Part shown: in pieces, positions 1 through 5,412 of the stretch
Numbering within the stretch: the stretch's first letter is position 1
How the letters are laid out: every line of letters starts with the position of its first letter
Origin: Methanomicrobia archaeon
GTDB lineage: Archaea; Methanobacteriota_B; Thermococci; Methanofastidiosales; B48-G16
Length of the DNA: 5,412 nt
NCBI GenBank assembly: GCA_023133315.1
Contig: JAGLWR010000084.1
Span: forward strand, 1-5,412
Direction of reading: 5' to 3'
Position numbers and translations under genes: made by a program
Notes under the pieces: model-generated
Seen by the model: the letters and a program-made list of their open reading frames with translations, nothing else
The model's database searches: none
What the model was told of the DNA's origin: nothing

Positions 1-306
1 TGTCACGATGTGAGCAACGGTGGATTAATAGTCACAATATGCGAGATGATGATAGGAGGAAACATAGGTGCTTCTCTGGATCTGAGCAAAATAGACCTGA
101 GAACAGATTACAAACTCTTCTCCGAATCTTCATGTTTTGTCTGCGAAATAAAGGAAAAAGATTTTGAAGAGTTTGAGGAGATAATGAAAAAAAATAATGT
201 AAAATCCTACAGAATCGGGAGAGTATCTGGCAGCAGACTAAAAATTATAGATAAAGAGAAGAGCATTATTCTTTCTCTTCGCGAAATAAAGGAGGCTTTT
301 CAATGA
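1..306 (+). CDS. purL: Phosphoribosylformylglycinamidine synthase subunit PurL, C-terminal end (5' truncated by window edge)
   Basis: This is the last 101 residues of PurL, the synthetase subunit of FGAM synthase, which converts FGAR, ATP and glutamine-derived ammonia to FGAM in the cytoplasm (step 4 of purine synthesis). The frame is open to the first base, and the GTG at position 10 is an internal Val codon, not a start. Seen directly: HDVSNGGL at visible residues 2-9 (family form HDxSxGGL), followed by an EM..GGNIGA segment, LFSES at 39-43 and IGRV at 72-75. These are the hallmarks of the final AIRS-type C-terminal domain. The natural TGA end overlaps the purQ ATG as ATGA. The adjacent separate purQ implies the small-PurL type (usually a little over 700 residues), as opposed to the large fused enzyme. 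That type normally also needs PurS, which is not visible here. Identity is very likely; the full length is unknown. Confidence 0.95.
   Translation, partial: CHDVSNGGLIVTICEMMIGGNIGASLDLSKIDLRTDYKLFSESSCFVCEIKEKDFEEFEEIMKKNNVKSYRIGRVSGSRLKIIDKEKSIILSLREIKEAFQ
288..295 (+). promoter_or_regulatory. Shine-Dalgarno site of purQ
   Basis: AAAGGAGG lies inside the last codons of purL and ends 7 bases before the purQ ATG at 303. It matches the archaeal/bacterial anti-Shine-Dalgarno sequence well and supports that ATG and coupling to purL translation. Confidence 0.8.
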
Positions 307-1079
307 TCGCGATCTTAAGAATGGAGGGCACAAACAATGAAGACGATATCTACAACGCATTTGCAGCTTTAAAGTATCCCGTGGAGATGGTTCATCTGAA
401 GCAGTTCACCGGAGAGGCAAAAAAAGAACTGCAAAAAAATATATTTGATTACGAGGGGATAATGATTCCGGGAGGTTTTTCTGCAGGAGACTACATCAGG
501 GCAGGCGCTATTTTTGGAGCGAGACTTAAAAAGATAAACGGGGAGCTGAAAGAGTTTGTCAAAGAGGGAAGACTGATAGGAGGTATATGCAACGGTTTTC
601 AGGTCTTGACAGAACTGGGACTGCTGCCCGGAATAGACGATGTCATTGTTTCCAAACCTCAGATATCCTTAGCTGTAAATGATTCTGCAAGGTTTGAGTG
701 CAGACACATTTTTTTGAAGCACGAGAATAAATGCTTCTTTACAGAGAAATATGAGAAAAATGAGATTCTTCAAGTCCCGATTGCACATGCGGAAGGAAAG
801 TTAATAACATCAAAAAGAATTCTTGAGGAGTTGAAAGAGAATAAACAGATAATATTTAGATATGTTAATAGAGCTGGAAATTACGCGGGATATCCTTCCA
901 ATCCCAACGGCTCCATGGAAAATATAGCAGGTATATCAAACCTGGAAGGAAATGTTTTCGGGATGATGCCTCATCCCGAACGAGTGTTCTATCCCTATTT
1001 ACACCAAGAGAGAAGGAAAGTCGGGGACGGAAGACGATTTTTTGAAAGTATTATAAAATATGTAAGGAGGGAAGTTTGA
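303..1079 (+). CDS. purQ: Phosphoribosylformylglycinamidine synthase subunit PurQ (glutaminase)
   Basis: PurQ is the class I (triad) glutamine amidotransferase subunit of FGAM synthase. It hydrolyses glutamine and passes ammonia to PurL. Seen in the 258 residues: an N-terminal strand MIAILR, the oxyanion region IMIPGGFSAGDY at about 53-64, the nucleophile elbow GGICNGFQ with Cys96, a conserved AHAEGK at 161-166, the NPNGSMENIAGI stretch at 200-211, and the catalytic His224 and Glu226 in MMPHPER. The triad is therefore complete. It is about 30 residues longer than the Bacillus type (about 227), the extra length lying mainly in the middle (roughly residues 130-190), as in some archaeal PurQs. 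The ATG start overlaps the purL stop (ATGA) and has a strong GGAGG site 7 bases upstream. The TGA stop shares its last base with the purF ATG. Likely made in fixed ratio with PurL through translational coupling. Confidence 0.96.
   Translation: MIAILRMEGTNNEDDIYNAFAALKYPVEMVHLKQFTGEAKKELQKNIFDYEGIMIPGGFSAGDYIRAGAIFGARLKKINGELKEFVKEGRLIGGICNGFQVLTELGLLPGIDDVIVSKPQISLAVNDSARFECRHIFLKHENKCFFTEKYEKNEILQVPIAHAEGKLITSKRILEELKENKQIIFRYVNRAGNYAGYPSNPNGSMENIAGISNLEGNVFGMMPHPERVFYPYLHQERRKVGDGRRFFESIIKYVRREV
1064..1070 (+). promoter_or_regulatory. Shine-Dalgarno site that decides the purF start
   Basis: AAGGAGG within the end of purQ lies 8 bases before the ATG at 1079. The in-frame TTG at 1076 would have only a 5-base spacer. 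The spacing supports 1079 as the real purF start, in agreement with the need for Cys at position 2. Confidence 0.8.
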
Positions 1080-2434
1080 TGTGTGGAATCATAGGAATAA
1101 AAAATGAGAACGTGTCTTATCCCATATATACAGGATTGAATGCAATTCAACACAGAGGACAGGAATCCTGTGGGATAATAACAGAATATAATGGCAAATA
1201 CTACATGAAAAAGGATCTGGGACTGGTCAATAAAGTTTTCGACGAGAGAGATCTGATAGATCTCATCGGAAATGTTGGCCTTGGTCAGGTGAGATATCCC
1301 ACAGTTGGCTCCGATCCAAAAAAGAATGCACAGCCTTTTTTTACACTGGATCCGAAGATAGCAATCGTCCATAATGGAAACGTTGTTAATTATTATCAAC
1401 TGAAGGCCGAACTTAAGAGAGAGGGAAGAAAAATTGAGTCGGGATGTGATGTAGAAGTCATATTGCACTGTTTAGCTGAAGGACTCAAAAAAACAAAGGA
1501 TCTCGAGGAATCGGTTTACAATGTCATGGAGAGAGTTAAAGGTTCGTACTCCTGCCTGGCTTTGATTGATGATAAACTTATAGCGTTCCGTGATCCCTAT
1601 GCGATAAGACCTTTCGTCTACGGAAAAGGTAAAGGGCATGCTTTTGCTTCCGAGTCTTCAGCGTTAGACCTGATGGGGTATAGTTTTGAAAGAGATTTGA
1701 AACCTGGAGAACTTATGATCGTAGATGAGAAAGTAGAAAGTAAAATAATAAACAAAAAAGGAGAGAGACACTGCATGTTTGAGTATGTTTACTTTTCACG
1801 TCCAGATTCTACAATAGAAGGTAAAACAGTCTACGATATCAGGCTGGATCTGGGGAAAAACATAGATTTTGATAAAGATGCGGATATCGTAATTCCAGTT
1901 CCGGATACTTCAAGACCCGCTGCCCTCGGATTTGCGGAGAAGAATGGAATTGAATACAGAGAGGGATTGATAAAAAACAGATATACAGGAAGAACATTCA
2001 TTATGCCGACTCAAAAAATGAGAGAAACTGCTGTAAAAAGGAATTTGAACTGTATAAAAAGTGTCATTAAGGATAAAAAAATTGTACTCGTGGACGACTC
2101 AATAGTAAGGGGAACGACCTCACGGAGGATCGTAAATATGATAAGAAAGGCTGGAGCTAAAGAGGTTCATTTTGTTTCTTCATGTCCCAAATTACTATAT
2201 CCGTGCTTTTATGGGATAGATTTTCCGTGTAAGGACGAACTCATAGCAAGAAAAGATTACAAAAAATTGATAGGTGCAGATTCGGTCACGTACCAGAGTA
2301 TAGAAGGTTTAAAAAAGGCCATTGGAATTAAAGAATTATGCATGGCGTGCTTGAATGGAGATTATGTGATACCGCCCAGTGAAGAGTTTGCTTTAAAAAG
2401 AAAGGAAGAAAGGGTGAAGATGGAGGTAATGTGA
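1079..2434 (+). CDS. purF: Amidophosphoribosyltransferase PurF (predicted 4Fe-4S type)
   Basis: PurF catalyses the first committed step of purine synthesis: PRPP plus glutamine to 5-phosphoribosylamine. The N-terminal class II (Ntn) glutaminase begins MCGIIGI, so Cys2 becomes the N-terminal nucleophile after Met removal. It continues with QHRGQES (24-30), GQVRYPT (69-75), VHNGN (97-101) and Asp124. The C-terminal phosphoribosyltransferase domain has PVPDTSRPA (273-281) and the PRPP loop VLVDDSIVRGTTS (336-348). Cys232, Cys376, Cys421 and Cys424 match in context the four Fe-S ligands known from Bacillus subtilis PurF, so a 4Fe-4S cluster is predicted. The start is ATG 1079, not the in-frame TTG at 1076, because the nucleophile must follow Met directly. 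The Bacillus enzyme has a short propeptide; this one has none. At 451 residues it is slightly shorter than usual (about 460-500). It overlaps purQ by one base and purD by one base (TGATG). Confidence 0.97.
   Translation: MCGIIGIKNENVSYPIYTGLNAIQHRGQESCGIITEYNGKYYMKKDLGLVNKVFDERDLIDLIGNVGLGQVRYPTVGSDPKKNAQPFFTLDPKIAIVHNGNVVNYYQLKAELKREGRKIESGCDVEVILHCLAEGLKKTKDLEESVYNVMERVKGSYSCLALIDDKLIAFRDPYAIRPFVYGKGKGHAFASESSALDLMGYSFERDLKPGELMIVDEKVESKIINKKGERHCMFEYVYFSRPDSTIEGKTVYDIRLDLGKNIDFDKDADIVIPVPDTSRPAALGFAEKNGIEYREGLIKNRYTGRTFIMPTQKMRETAVKRNLNCIKSVIKDKKIVLVDDSIVRGTTSRRIVNMIRKAGAKEVHFVSSCPKLLYPCFYGIDFPCKDELIARKDYKKLIGADSVTYQSIEGLKKAIGIKELCMACLNGDYVIPPSEEFALKRKEERVKMEVM
2422..2426 (+). promoter_or_regulatory. 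Shine-Dalgarno site of purD
   Basis: GGAGG at the end of purF stands 7 bases before ATG 2434 but only 4 bases before the in-frame GTG 2431. The longer spacing matches those of purQ and purF, so ATG 2434 is the preferred purD start. Confidence 0.7.
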
Positions 2435-3705
2435 TGAGAGTTCTCCTTTTGGGCCAGGGAGCGAGAGAGCACTGCATTGCAGAAGCTTTGGATTCAGAGT
2501 TATACAGCTTCATGAAAACCAGGAATCCTGGCATAATGGAACTTTCCAAGGAATACATTATTTCAGATCTTGATTTTGAAAAACTCGGAAAATTTGCCCA
2601 AAGAATAAATCCGGATTTTATCTTTATAGGGCCGGAAGGACCCTTGGAAAATGGAGTTGTGGATCATTTAACATCTTTAGGCATCGGTTGTTTCGGGCCG
2701 ACAAAGAGTCTTGCACGAATAGAAACGAGCAAAGCGTTCATGAGAAAACTGATGGAGAAATATAAGGTAGACGGAGCTCCTGAGTTTAAGGTTTTCTCAA
2801 GCACGGAAGGGATAAAGGAGTACATGAGAGATGTAAACGATTTCGTCGTGAAGCCTGACGGCCTTACAGGTGGAAAGGGGGTAAAGGTATTCGGAGAACA
2901 TCTCAAAAGTATAGAAGAAGCTCTGGGGTACTCACAAGAACTGCTACGCAGTCATGACTTCGTTGTCGTAGAAGAAAGACTTGATGGAGAAGAGTTTTCT
3001 CTGCAGTGCATCTCTGACGGTAAGCATCTGGCAGCTACCGTACCCGTACAGGATCATAAGCGAGCGTATGAAGATGATCAGGGTCCAAATACAGGGGGAA
3101 TGGGATCGTATTCTATGAAAGATCATTTATTGCCATTTTTAAAGAAAAGAGATGTCGAGAAAGGAGAAAAAATAACACAGGATATAATGGAAGCTCTTCA
3201 TAAAGAAACGGGAGAGTATTACAAAGGAGTCTTATACGGAGGATTCATTTTAACCAAAAAAGGAGTAAAACTTTTAGAATACAATGCACGGTTTGGTGAT
3301 CCGGAGGTCATGAATATCCTCCCCATACTCAAAGACAACTTCGCCGAGATATGTTCAGCTGCGGTAAATCAAGATTTAAAGAATGTAGAGTTTGAAAAGA
3401 AAGCTACGGTATGCAAGTACGTAGTGCCAAAAGGATATCCTTTGAATCCAGTTCCCGGAAAGCTTGAGATCACCAACACAAAGGCTAAAGTGTATTATGC
3501 CTCTGTGGATTTAAAGGAAGACGGATTGTACATGACGAGATCGAGAGCAGCAGCCTTTGTAGGTATAGCTGATACTATAGATGATGCCGAAAAAATAGCT
3601 CAAAACGCTGTTGAGAAGGTAAAAGGGGATGTATTTTACAGAAAGGATATAGGAACAGAGAGATTATTGAGAAAGAGAGTAGAGCACATGAAAAACCTGA
3701 GATGA
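2434..3705 (+). CDS. purD: Phosphoribosylamine--glycine ligase PurD (GAR synthetase)
   Basis: PurD is an ATP-grasp ligase that joins phosphoribosylamine (the unstable PurF product) to glycine, giving GAR (step 2). At 423 residues it is close to the E. coli length (about 430). Seen in order: an N-terminal dinucleotide-like loop GQGAREHC (7-14; usual form GxGGREHA), IGPEGPL (65-71), CFGPTKSLARIETSK (86-100), the ATP-grasp glycine-rich loop VKPDGLTGGKGV (139-150), EERLDGEEFSLQ (180-191), PVQDHKRAYEDDQGPNTGGMG (204-224), and the metal/ATP segment LEYNARFGDPE (281-291). All key ATP-grasp elements are intact. The start is ATG 2434 (TGATG with the purF stop); GTG 2431 is a possible alternative adding one residue. 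Lying directly after purF suits channelling or balanced synthesis of an enzyme whose substrate is short-lived, although that is inference. It is the last gene of the plus-strand operon, followed by a convergent gene after 20 bases. Confidence 0.97.
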   Translation: MRVLLLGQGAREHCIAEALDSELYSFMKTRNPGIMELSKEYIISDLDFEKLGKFAQRINPDFIFIGPEGPLENGVVDHLTSLGIGCFGPTKSLARIETSKAFMRKLMEKYKVDGAPEFKVFSSTEGIKEYMRDVNDFVVKPDGLTGGKGVKVFGEHLKSIEEALGYSQELLRSHDFVVVEERLDGEEFSLQCISDGKHLAATVPVQDHKRAYEDDQGPNTGGMGSYSMKDHLLPFLKKRDVEKGEKITQDIMEALHKETGEYYKGVLYGGFILTKKGVKLLEYNARFGDPEVMNILPILKDNFAEICSAAVNQDLKNVEFEKKATVCKYVVPKGYPLNPVPGKLEITNTKAKVYYASVDLKEDGLYMTRSRAAAFVGIADTIDDAEKIAQNAVEKVKGDVFYRKDIGTERLLRKRVEHMKNLR

Positions 3706-3728
3706 ACATTTGATTTTTAAATAGTTCA
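3703..3728. terminator. Imperfect inverted repeat spanning both convergent stop codons; possible weak terminator
   Basis: TGAAC (3703-3707) pairs with GTTCA (3724-3728), and ATTT (3708-3711) pairs with AAAT (3719-3722), with one bulged base at 3723 and a 7-base loop that contains a run of five T (3714-3718). The arms include the TGA stop of purD and the TGA stop of the LarA-like gene. The stem is short and A+T-rich, and there is no long U tract after it, so this is not a classic bacterial terminator. Archaeal termination relies mainly on U-rich stretches, so the T run may be the relevant part for plus-strand transcripts. This 20-base gap is the only intergenic space between the two units. Confidence 0.3.
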
Positions 3729-4880
3729 AAGATAAGGAACGGTGACTCCGCCGTCGGGCATTAACAGTATGTCTCCTTCTATTTTTTCCAGATCTGAGAA
3801 ACGCCATAGATTAATATTTACGGCTTCAAGAACGTTTTTTGGGAGATCTGTAATGGCATAAACCTCGTAATTTCTCAGTGCTTCCACCATTTTTGCCGCT
3901 TTGTGCCATCCAAGCTTATAATCTTTTTTAATTTTTTCCATAACTTCTTCCGGAGTTCCACTTTTCAGGAGATCATAAAACTCAGAAGCACCGATACCTT
4001 CTCCGCATTGGGAGACCAGAACTAATTTTCCTCCGTCTCTTAAAGCGAGTTTTGCATTTTCCATCGCTTTCTGGGCCTGGTACAGAGTCATGTCTATCGG
4101 ATGTTTTGCGACGCTGATGACGGCATCGTATTTTTTCTTGATTTTTACTGCGTAAATCTCCCTGGAGGCCTCACATGCATCGTAAAAAGACTTTTCTATA
4201 TCACCATATTTTATGTCTGCTATCTTGCCTTCAGAATCCAGGATCATATTTATACAGAATATATCCTTTTTTTCTTTTACGAACCTGCACATTTCCATCA
4301 TTTCTTCATGTACGGGGTTCCCTTCGAGTTTCAGGACTTTAGAATTTTTATCCAACGCATGTTTATGATTTCTTTCTATTGTCTCGAACTTTGCTATTCC
4401 GGGAACAAAGCTCTTCCTCCCTCCCGTGAAACCTGCAAAATAATGCGGTTCTACGGATGTTATCACTACTATCTTCTTTGTTTTTTCCATTTCGTTGTTT
4501 AAAAAGACCTCATTGCCAAAGGAACTCTTGCCGAAATAGGTACATTTTGATTTCTTCGCATCATGAACGATGATATTCTTTTTTGTTCCAAATATATCTT
4601 CGAGCCATTTATCGCCGGGGTGTTTGTGAGCTCCTGCGGCAACTATGATTCTATCCTCTGGCTTTATTTCTATATTTTCTAGAATTTTTTTAGTTTTTGT
4701 CGGTCTTTGATTGTCGTTTACTATATATATTACATTTTCGTCAAGAAATTCCTTCAGATCGTCTATACATTTTTCAATAAGTTTTTTTTCATCAGAGCTG
4801 CTTTTTTTAGGGAGTACAGTCTCTATATCTCTAAAATTAAGAGTAACATTTTTTAAACCGTAGGGTATCTCCACCATCAT
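3726..4880 (-). CDS. LarA-like protein (lactate racemase / nickel-pincer 2-hydroxyacid racemase superfamily), substrate unknown
   Basis: A complete 384-residue member of the LarA superfamily (N-terminal DUF2088-type domain). Lactobacillus plantarum LarA racemises lactate using a nickel-pincer nucleotide attached to a lysine. Its functional residues have counterparts here: Asp56 and Arg59 in NDNQRP, His85 in AAGAHKHP, His146 in EPHYFAG, Lys156 in GGRKS (cofactor-linking lysine), His172 in RNHKH, Gln268 and Lys271 in LYQAQK, and Trp325 in GWHKA. The spacings His146-Lys156-His172 (10 and 16) and Gln-x-x-Lys equal those I recall for LarA. The reaction is therefore probably racemisation or epimerisation of a 2-hydroxyacid, but related proteins act on different substrates, so no specific activity is claimed. 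No cofactor-making larB, larC or larE is visible here. The start ATG 4880 has AGGA 7 bases upstream; the second ATG at 4877 is an alternative. It lies 4 bases after the PAC2-family gene, so the two are probably cotranscribed. No signal peptide or membrane segment is seen, so it is cytoplasmic. Confidence 0.88.
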   Translation of the reverse strand: MMVEIPYGLKNVTLNFRDIETVLPKKSSSDEKKLIEKCIDDLKEFLDENVIYIVNDNQRPTKTKKILENIEIKPEDRIIVAAGAHKHPGDKWLEDIFGTKKNIIVHDAKKSKCTYFGKSSFGNEVFLNNEMEKTKKIVVITSVEPHYFAGFTGGRKSFVPGIAKFETIERNHKHALDKNSKVLKLEGNPVHEEMMEMCRFVKEKKDIFCINMILDSEGKIADIKYGDIEKSFYDACEASREIYAVKIKKKYDAVISVAKHPIDMTLYQAQKAMENAKLALRDGGKLVLVSQCGEGIGASEFYDLLKSGTPEEVMEKIKKDYKLGWHKAAKMVEALRNYEVYAITDLPKNVLEAVNINLWRFSDLEKIEGDILLMPDGGVTVPYL

Positions 4881-4884
4881 CCGA

Positions 4885-5412
4885 TCATCCTATGTAGCCT
4901 TCTTCTATCTTTTTCTCCTCTGTACCTTCGAGTAGTTTTATATTTTCTAAGAATTTCTCTGTTTTTTTAACTCTCTCATCGAGCTTTTCAAAGTTCATTT
5001 CGATACCAAGAATCTGAGTGATCACTTCCAGAACAGCTTTTGCACCTTTGGGAGCTACAAGATACCCTGGACATTCACCTAGAAGACATACCCCGTTTAA
5101 TCCTCTCAGTTTTCCCATTCCGAGAAGAAGTCCGGCGGCTCCGACGATACTTCCGTCTCTCATAAATGTTATATTTAGTTTTTTGTATTTTTTTACCGTT
5201 TTTGGATCTGTCACAGCACCAAAGACCTTGTTTCCCCCCTCTTTGGTAGCAAATCCTCCCAGGGTAAATATATTCTGGACGTCATATTTTTTTACGTAAT
5301 CCAATATTTTAGATGTTATCTCATAGTGTCCAAAAACATCCACTGCCTGAGCTTCACCAGCAAGGAATATAATGTCTTTTTTTCCTTTATAATAATAAAA
5401 TTCGTTTTTTAT
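4885..5412 (-). CDS. PAC2-family proteasome assembly chaperone (COG2047 type), 5' end beyond window
   Basis: Archaeal PAC2-family proteins (PbaA/PbaB relatives) are thought to help assemble or bind the 20S proteasome. The 175 visible residues carry the family pattern: KKDIIFLAGEAQ (11-22), YEITSKILDYV (30-40), IFTLGGFATKEG (48-59), FGAVTDP (64-70), the strongly conserved DGSIVGAAGLLLGMGKLRG (86-104), GVCLLGECPGY (107-117) and PKGAKAVLEVI (121-131). A charged helical tail follows, likely coiled (about 141-170), ending in GYIG. The frame stays open to the right edge. The GTG at 5343 is not the start, since the conserved strand and GEAQ lie upstream of it, and no ATG, GTG or TTG start codon precedes it in the window. 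Full members are about 230-260 residues, so roughly 60-80 residues are missing. The gene is followed 4 bases later by the LarA-like gene, probably in one operon. The family call is firm; the exact paralogue is not decided. Confidence 0.88.
   Translation of the reverse strand: MKNEFYYYKGKKDIIFLAGEAQAVDVFGHYEITSKILDYVKKYDVQNIFTLGGFATKEGGNKVFGAVTDPKTVKKYKKLNITFMRDGSIVGAAGLLLGMGKLRGLNGVCLLGECPGYLVAPKGAKAVLEVITQILGIEMNFEKLDERVKKTEKFLENIKLLEGTEEKKIEEGYIG
4888..4891 (-). promoter_or_regulatory. Weak Shine-Dalgarno of the LarA-like gene
   Basis: Read on the minus strand, AGGA lies 7 bases before ATG 4880 and overlaps the last codons of the upstream PAC2-family gene; it continues as TGATC, a partial match to the archaeal anti-SD complement AGGAGGTGATC. 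It is weaker than the GGAGG sites of the purine genes but has the same spacing, supporting the first of the two tandem ATG codons. Confidence 0.5.

Noticed and set aside
185..197. A run of A residues that might suggest a frameshift site in purL
   Set aside because: The frame reads through to the conserved IGRV motif and the natural stop without disruption, so the run just codes for Lys and Asn.
995..1468. A 157-codon open frame on the minus strand across purQ/purF
   Set aside because: It lies antisense to two clearly conserved genes, its translation has no recognisable domain, and no ribosome binding site stands out. It is a shadow of the real frames.
4101..4502. A 133-codon plus-strand open frame rich in Phe, Tyr and Cys, which looks membrane-like
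   Set aside because: It is fully antisense to the LarA-like gene core, including the EPHYFAG and GGRKS motifs. The Phe/Tyr richness simply mirrors the Lys- and Glu-rich codons on the other strand.
5181..5205. T-rich tracts that resemble transcription terminators on the plus strand
   Set aside because: They encode the Lys-rich segment KKYKK of the PAC2-family protein on the minus strand, and no plus-strand gene precedes them.
5018..5299. A 93-codon plus-strand open frame with many Pro and Ser residues
   Set aside because: It is antisense to the conserved core of the PAC2-family gene and has no homologous features.
1..5412. Search for CRISPR arrays, insertion sequences, tRNA or rRNA genes, riboswitches or a novel defence system
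   Set aside because: Almost every base is occupied by housekeeping coding sequence. No direct repeat arrays, terminal inverted repeats, transposase motifs or structured RNA patterns were seen, and the only gaps are 20 and 4 bases long.

Overview
This window is a compact, A+T-rich piece of what is most likely an archaeal chromosome. The strongest archaeal sign is a PAC2/COG2047-type proteasome assembly chaperone gene at the right edge. Supporting signs are a PurD with a KPDGLTGGKGV ATP-grasp loop (which I recall as common in archaeal PurDs), GGAGG Shine-Dalgarno sites, and heavy use of AGA/AGG (Arg) and ATA (Ile). I cannot place it more precisely. A Thermoplasmatota-like or other euryarchaeal source is possible but only a guess.

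Left part (1-3705, plus strand): four purine biosynthesis genes lie head to tail with no spacer, in the order purL (3' end only), purQ, purF, purD. Adjacent genes overlap by 1-4 bases (ATGA or TGATG). Each downstream start has a GGAGG-type ribosome binding site inside the end of the preceding gene, so this is one translationally coupled operon. PurF makes phosphoribosylamine from PRPP and glutamine (step 1), PurD makes glycinamide ribonucleotide (step 2), and PurL with PurQ makes formylglycinamidine ribonucleotide (step 4). PurS, the third partner expected for a small PurL/PurQ system, is not in the window and may lie upstream.

Middle (3706-3725): only 20 bases separate the two convergent transcription units. 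The two TGA stop codons sit in the arms of an imperfect A+T-rich inverted repeat, which could be a weak terminator for the purine operon.

Right part (3726-5412, minus strand): a two-gene unit transcribed leftward. It consists of a PAC2-family gene whose 5' end lies beyond the right edge, then, after 4 bases, a complete LarA-like gene (lactate racemase / nickel-pincer-nucleotide 2-hydroxyacid racemase superfamily). All the metal, cofactor and catalytic residues I can map from LarA are present, but its substrate cannot be read from the sequence.

Overall this is ordinary housekeeping DNA with no mobile element, CRISPR array, RNA gene or defence system. The parts most worth a second look are the complete LarA-type active site in a protein of unknown substrate, its coupling to a proteasome-chaperone gene, and the predicted 4Fe-4S cluster in a PurF that lacks a propeptide.
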